DNA of 64,000 nt, from assembly GCA_943914835.1 (NCBI GenBank), contig CALUDO010000002.1, positions 1-64,000 of the forward strand. Reading direction: 5' to 3'. The translations under genes were made by a program, and so were the position numbers. The DNA comes from an uncultured Eremococcus sp. Lineage in GTDB: Bacteria; Bacillota; Bacilli; Lactobacillales; Aerococcaceae. Shown one piece after another: positions 37,975 to 46,402 of this stretch. Below the pieces are notes generated by a model. The model saw only the letters and a program-made list of their open reading frames with translations. It was not told where the DNA came from and did not search any database. The first letter of the stretch is position 1, and every line of letters begins with the position of its first letter.

Positions 37975-38907
37975 ATGAAAACATTAGTCTTAGATCAAAT
38001 TCATCAATCAGCCTTAGATTATGGCCAAGACAAACTTGACATAGTAACCTGGGATACTGCCAAGATAGAAGACCATTATGCCGAAGCTGAAGCTGTGATT
38101 GTTAGAACCTTTAAGATGACTCCCGAAGTCATTGACCAAATGCCAAACTTGAAAATCATCGCTAAGCATGGGGTGGGAGTCGATAATATTGATATCGACT
38201 ATGCCAAGAGCAAGAATATTGTGGTCACCAATACACCTCAAGCCAATATGAACTCAGTGGCAGAATTAGTGGTTACCTTAGCTCTAGCTTGTGCTCGCAA
38301 GGTAGTTGATGCCCATAACCGTGTCCTCGGCGGCATTGAAAAGAACTCTCCTCTAGACTTGCAAGGAATGGAGCTTAGAGGCAAGACCCTGGGTCTCATC
38401 GGTCTAGGTAAAATTGGTAGCACCGTCGGAAATATCTTTAAAAACGCCTTCGACACAGAGGTCCTTGTCTTCGATAAGTTCTTACCTAAAGAAAAATGCG
38501 AAAGCTTAGGCTTTACTTACTGTGAATCCCTAGAAGACCTCTTAAAATCTAGTCATATTGTCTCTATCTCTGTCCCATTAACACCTGAGACTGAGAATAT
38601 GATTGCGCGTGATCAATTAGAATTAATGCGTGATGATGCCATTCTAATTAACACCTCGCGTGGTAAGATTATTAATGAAGCAGACCTTTATGATCATCTA
38701 CAAGCGCATAAGATGTTCGGCGCTGCGATCGATGCCTTTACGGTTGAACCCGTTGCAAAGGATAACCCTCTATTATCATGCCAAAACTTTATCGCAACTC
38801 CACACAATGGAGCCAACACCGAAGAAGCTCTCATTCGCATGGGAACTGGGGCTATCGATGAAATTGTCCGTGTCAAAAATGGAGAAGCCAACTTGAATAG
38901 CTTGTAA
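37975..38907 (+). CDS. D-isomer 2-hydroxyacid dehydrogenase (SerA-like)
   Basis: 310 residues. The Rossmann motif is GLIGLGKIGSTVG near 142, with an aspartate in VFDKF that favours NAD over NADP. Catalytic residues are the arginine in INTSRGKII, the glutamate in AFTVEPVAKDNPLL and the histidine in ATPHNGANT. There is no ACT or regulatory tail, unlike biosynthetic SerA. The operon context points to oxidation of an imported 2-hydroxy acid to a 2-oxo acid, which the RraA-like aldolase could then cleave. A terminator follows directly. Confidence 0.87.
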   Translation: MKTLVLDQIHQSALDYGQDKLDIVTWDTAKIEDHYAEAEAVIVRTFKMTPEVIDQMPNLKIIAKHGVGVDNIDIDYAKSKNIVVTNTPQANMNSVAELVVTLALACARKVVDAHNRVLGGIEKNSPLDLQGMELRGKTLGLIGLGKIGSTVGNIFKNAFDTEVLVFDKFLPKEKCESLGFTYCESLEDLLKSSHIVSISVPLTPETENMIARDQLELMRDDAILINTSRGKIINEADLYDHLQAHKMFGAAIDAFTVEPVAKDNPLLSCQNFIATPHNGANTEEALIRMGTGAIDEIVRVKNGEANLNSL

Positions 38908-38919
38908 GATAAAAAAATA

Positions 38920-38964
38920 AGTTTCGGAAACAAGGATTTCAGCCGTGTTTCCGAAACTTTTTTA
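38920..38964. terminator. Bidirectional terminator, dehydrogenase / rlmH
   Basis: AGTTTCGGAAAC pairs with GTTTCCGAAACT across a 13-base loop, with T-runs on both strands. Confidence 0.9.
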
Positions 38965-39002
38965 TTTTAGTCTATATAAAGGTATGGCAGTCATAGGATT
39001 CG

Positions 39003-39482
39003 TTACTTATGATAAGCGTGGCCATGTATAATTCGGTAGGCTCGGTAGACCTGCTCCATCAAGACCAAACGACTTAACTGGTGGGGCAAGGTTATCCTTC
39101 CAAAGGATACCAGCCAATCAGCCCGGTCTTTAACCCTGGCATGTAGGCCCAGAGACCCTCCAATCACAAAAGAGACCTTGGAAGACCCGTAGGTAGCATA
39201 ATCATCTAACTGCTTAGCTAAGTCTTCTGAGGTCACGAGCTGGCCCTCAATAGCCAGGACAATGACCTTCCGATCCGGCGACAAGTGAGGCATAATCCGG
39301 TCGGCTTCCTTACTAAGAACCAAGTCGATTTCTCTATCTGACATATTGTCACCGGTAGCCTCATCGGCTAATTCAATTAGCTTAACCTTGGCATAGGGAC
39401 CCATTCGTTTAAGATATTCTTTAATCCCCTGTTTCAAATACTTCTCTTTTAATTTACCCACACTAATAATTTCAATATTCAT
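39003..39482 (-). CDS. rlmH: 23S rRNA (pseudouridine1915-N3)-methyltransferase
   Basis: 159 residues, the normal length. SPOUT-class methyltransferase: opening IEIISVGKLKEKYLKQGIKEY, knot region VIVLAIEGQ and FVIGGSLGLH, ending EQVYRAYRIIHGHAYHK. It methylates Psi1915 in helix 69 of 23S rRNA. In many Lactobacillales it closes the wal-htrA-rlmH cluster next to oriC. Here trkA and an amidohydrolase gene separate it from htrA, so the cluster is loosened. Confidence 0.96.
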   Translation of the reverse strand: MNIEIISVGKLKEKYLKQGIKEYLKRMGPYAKVKLIELADEATGDNMSDREIDLVLSKEADRIMPHLSPDRKVIVLAIEGQLVTSEDLAKQLDDYATYGSSKVSFVIGGSLGLHARVKDRADWLVSFGRITLPHQLSRLVLMEQVYRAYRIIHGHAYHK

Positions 39483-39616
39483 TCTATCCCATCCTTTACC
39501 TTCCTATCCTAGCATGGTCACCGGCAAAAGCATAGGGATGGATTGACAAACCAAGGGGATTTGATAGTATTTGTATACATTTACTTGCTTCATAGTAGAC
39601 AGGAGAGGACAAATCT

Positions 39617-40285
39617 ATGCAAAAGAAAATTATTGGAGTACTTGGTTTGGGTGTCTTTGGCCAAATGGTGGCTAAAGAGTTGGGGCGCTTTAACTGTGAA
39701 GTTATTGCGGTGGACAATAATGAAAGCAAGATCCAAGCCATTGCCGATGACGTGACCTACTCAGCCGTAGGAGACTTCACCGATATTGAACTCTTGAAAA
39801 ACATCGGTATCAACAACTGTGATGTCGTTGTCATTGCCACAGGATCCAACCTAGAAAGTTCGGTCTTAGCAATCATGCACTGTAAGAAATTAAAGGTCGA
39901 ACAAATTATTGCCAAAGCCCATAGCAAGACCGTTGAAGAGGTCCTCTATGAAGTTGGGGTGGACTCTGTCGTTTCGCCTGAACGAGATTCTGGCTACCGC
40001 CTGGCTTCCAAGTTATTACGTAACCATATCGAAGAAGTCCTCCGTTTAGATGATAATACCTCTGTGATTGAATTTGAAATTCCAGACGAATGGATTGGCA
40101 AGACCTTGAAAGAACTAGACCTTCGCAAACGGTACGAAATTAACCTGATTGGGATTCGTCCTGAGCGTGGTGAAGCCATGACGGCCCTTCCGATTGATAC
40201 CCCCCTGCCAGATGATATTGTTATTGTAGGGATTGCCAATTCACATACCTTCGAACATGAGGACTACCGAGGAAATATTAAATAA
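39617..40285 (+). CDS. K+ channel regulatory subunit, TrkA/KtrA (RCK) family
   Basis: 222 residues. RCK_N Rossmann domain (GVLGLGVFGQMVAKEL, then AVDNNE) and a C-terminal RCK_C domain (about 140-222) that binds c-di-AMP in KtrA relatives. It gates KtrB-type K+ uptake by nucleotide binding. ATAGGAGAGG precedes the ATG. The only K+-channel subunit in the window is ktrB at 26647, on the other strand, so the partner genes are unlinked as in Bacillus KtrCD. The sequence cannot tell KtrA from KtrC. Confidence 0.9.
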   Translation: MQKKIIGVLGLGVFGQMVAKELGRFNCEVIAVDNNESKIQAIADDVTYSAVGDFTDIELLKNIGINNCDVVVIATGSNLESSVLAIMHCKKLKVEQIIAKAHSKTVEEVLYEVGVDSVVSPERDSGYRLASKLLRNHIEEVLRLDDNTSVIEFEIPDEWIGKTLKELDLRKRYEINLIGIRPERGEAMTALPIDTPLPDDIVIVGIANSHTFEHEDYRGNIK

Positions 40286-40291
40286 ATCAGT

Positions 40292-40342
40292 AAAATAAAT
40301 AAGCCAGATAAGGACTGAGTGACTTATCTGGCTTATTTATTT
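40292..40342. terminator. Bidirectional terminator, trkA-like / amidohydrolase
   Basis: AAATAAATAAGCCAGATAA pairs perfectly with its complement around a 12-base loop. Confidence 0.88.
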
Positions 40343-40345
40343 AGC

Positions 40346-41467
40346 TTAGGCTTCTATCAGGGCGTAGAAGACATCACCGGCTATTTCAATTAAATCATCC
40401 GGAAAATCAAATTCCACCGTATGCAGGGGTGGATAATCTTCCCCGTCCCCCACGAAGAACATAGCTCCAGGCACCCTTTGCAAGAAATAGGCAAAGTCTT
40501 CAGAGGCTCGAAAAGGCTCTTCCAGGTCCTGCACTGCTTGACCAATCGACTGGCAGGCTTGCCACACTTTATGGACAGATTCTAAGTGGTTGACTAGAGC
40601 CGGAAAGTATTCCACACTGTCATGCTCAAAGCTAACCTGACTTTGGTCCGCCCGTATTTGAGCATAATCCACAATCGTATTCTCAAGAGCTAATAAATCT
40701 TCATCATAATAGGCTCGAATGGTTAAACGAATCACACCATCCCCTGCAGAAATCCCAAAGTTATTAGATCCTACCTGCATCTCCACCAGCGTAATCCGGG
40801 TAAACCCCTTAAAGCGTGACGAATCAATTTGGAGTTCTCGAATGAAATCCACTACAGAAGCTATGGTAAAGGAAGGATTAATCCCATCCTCAGGTCGCAT
40901 AGCGTGAGACTTCTTGCCTGTAAAATAAAGATTCATTCCTTTAGAAGTCAAGGCTAAAGTATCTGGCTTAATGGCCACCGTGCCAAAAGCTTGACCAGGG
41001 TAATTATGGTAGGCATAAAATTCACCAATCTCCACCTCATCAAAAACAGACAGGCAAGCCTTAGCCCCCTCCCCCACCTCTTCAGCTGGTTGAAAGAGAA
41101 AAACAACATTACGAGCAGGCTGACATCGGTCTACTTCCATGGCTAGACCACATAAGGTGGCCGCATGACCATCATGACCACACTTATGGCCCCTTCCTGG
41201 GACCTTAGAGGCATAGGGCTGATCTATTGAATCTTCAATGGGTAGGGCATCAAAGTCTGCCCGAAAAGCTATGGCTGGATCATCTCCCGCCCCCTGGTAC
41301 ATGGCATAAAAATAATAATCCTTATCAACAATCTCTAGTCGGGTATGTTCCTTCAAAAAATTAATCAGGGTAACCTTGGTCCAATGTTCCTGCCAGGCTA
41401 ATTCAGGATGTTCATGTAAGGAGTGACGTAGATCCTTACACAGGGTGAGAGTGGATTCATGCATCAT
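40346..41467 (-). CDS. M20-family amidohydrolase (N-acyl amino acid / peptidase-like)
   Basis: 373 residues. The metal sites show in GHKCGHDGHAATLCGLA (His, Asp), the EEVGEGA catalytic glutamate pair and the late SEDFAYFL glutamate/histidine region. HipO/N-acyl-L-amino acid amidohydrolase and N-acetyldiaminopimelate deacetylase relatives share these. The exact substrate is uncertain. The dimerisation (lid) domain is present (about 170-285). It lies between trkA and htrA with no cofactor gene, and two ATGs in a row open the frame; upstream AAGAAAGAAG is a weak binding site. Confidence 0.83.
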   Translation of the reverse strand: MMHESTLTLCKDLRHSLHEHPELAWQEHWTKVTLINFLKEHTRLEIVDKDYYFYAMYQGAGDDPAIAFRADFDALPIEDSIDQPYASKVPGRGHKCGHDGHAATLCGLAMEVDRCQPARNVVFLFQPAEEVGEGAKACLSVFDEVEIGEFYAYHNYPGQAFGTVAIKPDTLALTSKGMNLYFTGKKSHAMRPEDGINPSFTIASVVDFIRELQIDSSRFKGFTRITLVEMQVGSNNFGISAGDGVIRLTIRAYYDEDLLALENTIVDYAQIRADQSQVSFEHDSVEYFPALVNHLESVHKVWQACQSIGQAVQDLEEPFRASEDFAYFLQRVPGAMFFVGDGEDYPPLHTVEFDFPDDLIEIAGDVFYALIEA

Positions 41468-41568
41468 TCATTCTTCTTTCTTGCCGCAAAGCATAGGATA
41501 GACTCATTATAAGTCCAGGCAGATCGGCTTGCAATCCTCTTGTCAAGCTTTAAAGAAAAACTCAATGT

Positions 41569-41699
41569 CTATCCACAAGACCCAAAGGCTTTCATCAACA
41601 GCTACAGACCACTTATGAACAGATTTCTGTAGATAAGTAGTCACTTATCCACTAAGCTATATAATAAAAGAAGAGTTGCGCACAGGTTTCTGTGCATAA
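41569..41699. promoter_or_regulatory. Cluster of DnaA-box-like 9-mers
   Basis: Within 131 bases: CTATCCACA (41569-41577, +), TTATCTACA (41636-41628, -), TTATCCACT (41645-41653, +) and TTATGCACA (41699-41691, -), each at most one base from TTATCCACA. The weaker TTATGAACA lies at 41613-41621. The middle two face each other in a GATAAGT/ACTTATC hairpin, and the last is part of the htrA terminator stem. The whole gap is 41468-41732. Confidence 0.4.
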
Positions 41700-41708
41700 C
41701 CCTTCTTT
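41667..41708 (-). terminator. Terminator of htrA
   Basis: Minus strand AAAGAAG-GGTT-AT-GCACAG pairs with CTGTGC-GC-AACT-CTTCTTT around AAAC. It is a long stem with weak U-tract TATTATAT. Confidence 0.5.
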
Positions 41709-41732
41709 GATTGACATTTTATTGATTATCAT

Positions 41733-43004
41733 TTAGATTCCTGTGGCTTGCGGGGCTTCTTCAGGTGCCTGCAAGTTAATTCGGGTAGAGGATTCTTTGC
41801 CTTCACGAAGGTACTTAATCGTCACTGTTTCTCCAACCTTATGTTGGTAGAGAGCTTGTTTCAAAGATTGACTGTCGGTCACAGAAGTATCATCCACACC
41901 TGTAATAACGTCATATTGTTGCAAACCAGCGGCTTCGGCTGAACTTCCCTTAGCTACTTCAACGACAATGGCCCCATCCGTTTGATCATCATTTAGTTTC
42001 AAGATTTCTTGACGAGATTTCAATGATATTTGGTTTAAGTCATACATTGACACTCCAAGTTGTGGTCGGATGACCTTGCCATTCTCTTCAAGTTGATCCG
42101 TAATATTCTTAACATCATTGACCGGAATAGCAAACCCCATTCCTTCAATAGCTTCTTGGGCTAACTTAGAGGAATTTATCCCAATCAATTTACCTTGACT
42201 ATTAACCAAAGCTCCACCAGAGTTCCCTGGATTAATCGCTGCATCGGTTTGTAAAAGGGTCATTTCCCAATCTTCTTGCCCATCTTCATCCGTGTCTACA
42301 GGAAGAGACCGGTTTAAACCTGACACAATCCCTTGGGTTACAGAAGAGGCAAATTCAGAATCAATCGGTGATCCAATCGCAATCGCAATATTCCCCACCT
42401 TGACATCATCGGAGTTGGCAAATTCCATGACTTGACTAGCCTTATCTTTAGGAATGGTTAGTACAGCTAGGTCGCTATAGACATCGGTTCCGACCAAGTC
42501 AGCTTCCGTGGTATCTCCATTGGCCATGGTAATTTCTAGCGAATCAGCACCAGCTACCACATGGTTGTTGGTGACCACATAAGCCTTGTCGCCTTCTATC
42601 TTATAGACAACGCCAGACCCAGTTCCATAGAGAACAGGTTCCTGATTGAATTCATCTAAATCAAGGCCCCCTTGACTATATTCGGATTGGCCAACCCCTC
42701 CATCTGAGAAGGGAAATAAACCATTCATATTCTGTGTGGGGTGTTGGTAATTACTAACAGATACGACAGCCTCTCTGGTTTTGTCAACCACAGAGGTTAC
42801 TGTTTTCTCAAAATCAGTCGCTGATAAAGGTTCTTGTGCCTCTTGGGAATGGGCTGGAACGACCTGATAGTTGAAGCCATACCCAATCATCAAAAAGATG
42901 AGACCTAGAACAATGCTACCTATCAAACCAGAGAAAATGCCTCTCCAGAATTGCGTTTTTTGACTAGATTTTGCCTTTAGTTTTTTCTTTGTATTACTTG
43001 CCAT
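41733..43004 (-). CDS. htrA: Serine protease HtrA/DegP
   Basis: 423 residues from the ATG at 43004, preceded by AAAGGAATG; the frame runs back to 43043 without a site. An N-terminal anchor helix (about 23-44) follows a basic cytosolic tail. The trypsin-like domain has His in TNNHVVAGA, Asp in YSDLAVLTI and Ser in NPGNSGGALV. One PDZ domain ends the chain (about 305-410). It degrades misfolded proteins at the cell surface and is often under two-component control. It lies downstream of the walRK cluster but with fruK, rbsK and a plus-strand gene between. Confidence 0.95.
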   Translation of the reverse strand: MASNTKKKLKAKSSQKTQFWRGIFSGLIGSIVLGLIFLMIGYGFNYQVVPAHSQEAQEPLSATDFEKTVTSVVDKTREAVVSVSNYQHPTQNMNGLFPFSDGGVGQSEYSQGGLDLDEFNQEPVLYGTGSGVVYKIEGDKAYVVTNNHVVAGADSLEITMANGDTTEADLVGTDVYSDLAVLTIPKDKASQVMEFANSDDVKVGNIAIAIGSPIDSEFASSVTQGIVSGLNRSLPVDTDEDGQEDWEMTLLQTDAAINPGNSGGALVNSQGKLIGINSSKLAQEAIEGMGFAIPVNDVKNITDQLEENGKVIRPQLGVSMYDLNQISLKSRQEILKLNDDQTDGAIVVEVAKGSSAEAAGLQQYDVITGVDDTSVTDSQSLKQALYQHKVGETVTIKYLREGKESSTRINLQAPEEAPQATGI

Positions 43005-43128
43005 ATGCGTCATTCCTTTCAAGCACTCTTTTAGTATAAACAACTATATCAGAGATATGTGAATTCTATATGAAAAAATCTCCGATTTTAACCTAGATTT
43101 TGATTCTTAAATTGGCAAATTTTTTCAA

Positions 43129-43151
43129 AATTGGATACGCTTTATCCAATT
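43129..43151. repeat. 9-bp perfect inverted repeat between htrA and the HutG-like gene
   Basis: AATTGGATA, five bases, TATCCAATT, 76 bases before the HutG-like ATG. It is a plausible operator for the divergent genes; binding protein unknown. Confidence 0.4.
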
Positions 43152-43226
43152 GACTGACTAAAGCCCATTGAATCAAGTCCGGGAAAGTGCTACATTTGTG
43201 ACGCACCCTAAGGAGGAATAAATATT

Positions 43227-44213
43227 ATGTTGAATGACTATTACGTGAATAAAGGTCTCTATGGATTAGACCACTCAGATGACCTCTATTCATCCAAATG
43301 GAAAAATCAAATCGAAGTCTTAGATTTAAATGACGATAGCTTAGAGCCCTTTACTGGCATGAACTTTGCCTTTCTGGGTTTCAAATCAGATAAGGGAGTC
43401 TACATTAATTCAGGTCGACCTGGAGCCGTTGAAGGCCCATCAGCCATTCGAACACAAATAGCCAAACTCCCCTGGCATCTAGGATCTTCAGTCAAAGTCT
43501 TCGACACTGGCGTCATTGACGGAGCTAACCGGACCCTACCGCAATTACAGGAGAGTTTGGGAGAAGCGGTCAAACGCATCCGCCAACTCAACCTCTTCCC
43601 CATTGTCTTAGGGGGCGGACATGAAACCGCTTATGGTCATTATTATGGGTTAGACCATTCAATTGCCCCAAGTGATAAGTTAGGTATCTTCAATATCGAT
43701 GCCCATTTCGACCTCCGCCCTTATGATAAAACTGGCGCTAATTCAGGAACCGGCTTCCGGCAAATGTTCGACCTAAGTCAAGAAGAAGGAACCTTCTTTT
43801 CTTATACTGTCTTGGGCATTCAAGAACACACGAATAACCTCAACCTCTTTGACTTTGTTGCTAAGTCTCCTGATATCCACTTCCTAACCGGCCAAGATAT
43901 CTACCAGTTATCTTATAAAGAAATCTGCCAAAAAATCGACCCTATCTTAGAAGAATTGGATAATGTATATCTTACTATTGATATGGATGCCTTTAATTCT
44001 GGCTATGCTCCTGGAGTATCCGCCATCCAATCCCTCGGCCTAGACCCTAACCAAATCTTACCTGTCCTAGAACACATTGCTTCAACCGGTAAACTCATCG
44101 GCTTTGATGTTGTCGAAGTCTCCCCTGTCCATGATCTTGACAACCACACCGCCAACCTGGCCGCCGCATTTATCTTCTATTTGACACAAGTGATTAGTCA
44201 AAAGCATAAATAA
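43227..44213 (+). CDS. Ureohydrolase family enzyme, formimidoylglutamase-like (HutG)
   Basis: 328 residues. Binuclear Mn ligands are all present: His in GGGHETAYG, Asp-x-His-x-x-Asp as [10 protein letters not shown], and DMDAF in [17 protein letters not shown]. The last motif and the N-terminal extension match HutG (formimidoyl-glutamate to glutamate plus formamide) better than arginase or agmatinase. No other hut gene is nearby, so this is an orphan and the substrate could be another guanidino or formimino compound. AAGGAGG precedes the ATG; a terminator follows. Confidence 0.8.
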   Translation: MLNDYYVNKGLYGLDHSDDLYSSKWKNQIEVLDLNDDSLEPFTGMNFAFLGFKSDKGVYINSGRPGAVEGPSAIRTQIAKLPWHLGSSVKVFDTGVIDGANRTLPQLQESLGEAVKRIRQLNLFPIVLGGGHETAYGHYYGLDHSIAPSDKLGIFNIDAHFDLRPYDKTGANSGTGFRQMFDLSQEEGTFFSYTVLGIQEHTNNLNLFDFVAKSPDIHFLTGQDIYQLSYKEICQKIDPILEELDNVYLTIDMDAFNSGYAPGVSAIQSLGLDPNQILPVLEHIASTGKLIGFDVVEVSPVHDLDNHTANLAAAFIFYLTQVISQKHK

Positions 44214-44221
44214 GCTATAAA

Positions 44222-44254
44222 ATAGCAGCCATTTAAATGGTTGCTATTTTTATA
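44222..44254 (+). terminator. Terminator of the HutG-like gene
   Basis: ATAGCA-G-CCATTT pairs with AAATGG-T-TGCTAT and runs into five Ts. It may serve the fruK-like gene on the other strand too. Confidence 0.8.
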
Positions 44255-44302
44255 TCTAAGAAAATTTATACAACATAGAAGCTTAGCCATCAGAGCGGTA
44301 CA

Positions 44303-45229
44303 TCACTGACTCACCTTCTCCACATCTACCTGCTTAAATAAATCATCAATCAACTCTTTCTTAGCAATTCCATGAGACAGAGCTGTAGCAGTGCCAGCCG
44401 CTATCGCAAATCTTAAACTTTCTGCAAAATCGTGCGTCCCATCAAATTTAGCAACAAAGGCTGCTAGCATGGAGTCGCCGGATCCAACCGTTGAAATCAC
44501 TTGACCACTGGGTGCCTTGGCTTGATAGACATGATCATCTTCTGTCACCAAAACAGCTCCATCCTTACCCATAGAGATTAAAATGTGTTGAGCTCCCTTC
44601 ACTTTAAGCTGCCTAGCGTAGTGCACGACCTCATCAATCCCAGAAATTGTTTGCTTAAAGACTTCTTCTAATTCCTTTATATTAGGCTTAATTAAGAAAG
44701 GTTCATATTGAAGGCAAGCTGTCAATAAATCGCCGTTGGTGTCTAAAATTAATCGTGTCCCTTTATCATGCGTTAATTTAGCCGCTTGGCTAAAAGCCAA
44801 GGTATCCATCCCATTCCCCTTATTTCCAGTTAGAAATAAGGTATCTTCGGGTCCCATATTTTCTTTTAAGAAAGCAGATAATCTATCTAAATCCTGACTG
44901 GATAATTCAGGTCCTTTACCGTTAAATTCAGTTTCTTGACCATGCTTGAGCTTAAGGTTAATTCGAGTCTTCTGCTGAACTTCAATAAATTTGTTAGTAA
45001 TTCTATAAGCCTTGAGTTCATCTGAAATATAATGCCCTGTTAAGCCACCTAGAAAACAAGTGTCTATAGATTCAATGCCTAGATTTCTTGACAAGATTGA
45101 ATTATTAATCCCCTTACCACCGATATAATATTTTTCACCCGTCACCCGGTTTAAGACTCCTAATTCAGGGTGGTCAGCTTTCACATGTAGATCAATCGCC
45201 GGATTATAAGTCACACTAAAGTACATCAA
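44303..45229 (-). CDS. 1-phosphofructokinase-type PfkB kinase (FruK/LacC-like)
   Basis: 308 residues of the PfkB/ribokinase fold. The substrate-side motif is YYIGGKGINNSILSRNLG near 33-50, and the ATP/anion-hole motif is STVGSGDSMLAAFVAK with catalytic Asp near 250. It phosphorylates a sugar phosphate such as fructose-1-phosphate or tagatose-6-phosphate at the other end. There is no fruA, fruR or lac gene beside it. It could feed the class II aldolase at 20060, but that is only a chemical match. Rho-independent ends on both sides suggest it is transcribed alone. Confidence 0.82.
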   Translation of the reverse strand: MMYFSVTYNPAIDLHVKADHPELGVLNRVTGEKYYIGGKGINNSILSRNLGIESIDTCFLGGLTGHYISDELKAYRITNKFIEVQQKTRINLKLKHGQETEFNGKGPELSSQDLDRLSAFLKENMGPEDTLFLTGNKGNGMDTLAFSQAAKLTHDKGTRLILDTNGDLLTACLQYEPFLIKPNIKELEEVFKQTISGIDEVVHYARQLKVKGAQHILISMGKDGAVLVTEDDHVYQAKAPSGQVISTVGSGDSMLAAFVAKFDGTHDFAESLRFAIAAGTATALSHGIAKKELIDDLFKQVDVEKVSQ

Positions 45230-45324
45230 TATTACCTTTTTAATTTAAATTATTATAGGTTCATTATAAGTCTTTACACTTTTTAAATTCAGCGCTGTTC
45301 TCTAGCTTTAACTTAAGGTGACGA

Positions 45325-45356
45325 CAAAAAACTATCTATCCCTGATTGATAGATAG
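45325..45356 (-). terminator. Terminator of rbsK
   Basis: Minus strand CTATCTATC pairs with GATAGATAG across seven bases, then six Ts. Confidence 0.88.
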
Positions 45357-45385
45357 CGCTCCATTAAACCACAATGTATTCTCAC

Positions 45386-46261
45386 TTATTCTCCTATCTC
45401 TTCCATTGTCGGACACCCACCCTGGGCACCCTCTTTCTGGACAGAGAGACCAGCAGCCCGGTTAGCAAAATAAATCGCTTCCCCTAAGGCCTTCCCTGAA
45501 GCCAAGGCGACAGCCAGAGCACCGTTAAAGGTATCGCCAGCTCCCGTGGTGTCCACCACCCGGTCCACTCGCATACCTGACACCCGCCGGATTTCCTGGC
45601 CATCGTGATAGATTGCTCCCTGATCCCCCAGGGTCACTATTAATTTGTTAGGATATTGAGCCAGAGTCCCTTCTAAGTCTTGATCTGGAAAGAGAGCCTT
45701 GAATTCGGATTCATTAGGGGTTAAATAATTTAACTTGTCCAGGTATTCGGGAGCCAAGGGTCGGGCTGGGGCAGGATTCCAAATCAAGGGAAGATTAAGT
45801 TGATGACACTGGTTCACCAAGCTTTCAACTGTTGCTAATGGACTTTCGTTTTGAACCAGAACTATATCCACCTCTGACAGGGTCTTCCCTAACTTATCTA
45901 CATCCTCTGCTAAATAATGATCATTCGCTCCAGGCACATAGATAATAGCATTCTCCCCCTCTACCAAGGTGATATGGGCCGCTCCAGATGGGACCGCTGA
46001 CATCCGCTTAATCTGACTGATATCGATGCCTTCGTCTTGCAAATTATCTATTAAGTCTTGAGCCAGGGGATCTTGGCCTACACAACCCGCCATTAAGACC
46101 TCCGCTCCTAAGCGGGCTGCAGCAACCGCTTGGTTAGCCCCTTTCCCGCCAAATAATCTTTTAGAATTTTGACCAAAAATAGTTTCTCCTGCTTGGGGCC
46201 AACGGTCACTTTCAACCACGAAATCTGTCGAAATGGAACCAACGACACATATTTTTACCAT
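45386..46261 (-). CDS. rbsK: Ribokinase
   Basis: 291 residues. PfkB motif 1 is LFGGKGANQAVAAARLGA, and motif 2 is VVDTTGAGDTFNGALAVALASG. The loops around GSISTDFVV and NPAPA match ribokinase. It makes ribose-5-phosphate from ribose and ATP. No ribose importer or rbsD is next to it; the flanks are a kinase gene and walJ, each set off by a terminator. Deoxyribokinase or another pentose kinase remains possible. Confidence 0.85.
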   Translation of the reverse strand: MVKICVVGSISTDFVVESDRWPQAGETIFGQNSKRLFGGKGANQAVAAARLGAEVLMAGCVGQDPLAQDLIDNLQDEGIDISQIKRMSAVPSGAAHITLVEGENAIIYVPGANDHYLAEDVDKLGKTLSEVDIVLVQNESPLATVESLVNQCHQLNLPLIWNPAPARPLAPEYLDKLNYLTPNESEFKALFPDQDLEGTLAQYPNKLIVTLGDQGAIYHDGQEIRRVSGMRVDRVVDTTGAGDTFNGALAVALASGKALGEAIYFANRAAGLSVQKEGAQGGCPTMEEIGE

Positions 46262-46371
46262 AAGCGCCTCTTTTCTTAGTTGCTAGGGTCCTTCCTATTT
46301 CAAAACTTGTTCAAGACCCTTAGATGCTGATTGAATCACTCAATTACATCCATCTTACCATGCTAAGCCAG

Positions 46372-46399
46372 AAAAAAAGAGCAGGAAGACCTGCTCTTT
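46372..46399 (-). terminator. Terminator of walJ
   Basis: Minus strand AAAGAGCAGG pairs with CCTGCTCTTT around a four-base loop and runs on in Ts. Confidence 0.88.
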
Positions 46400-46402
46400 G
46401 CT

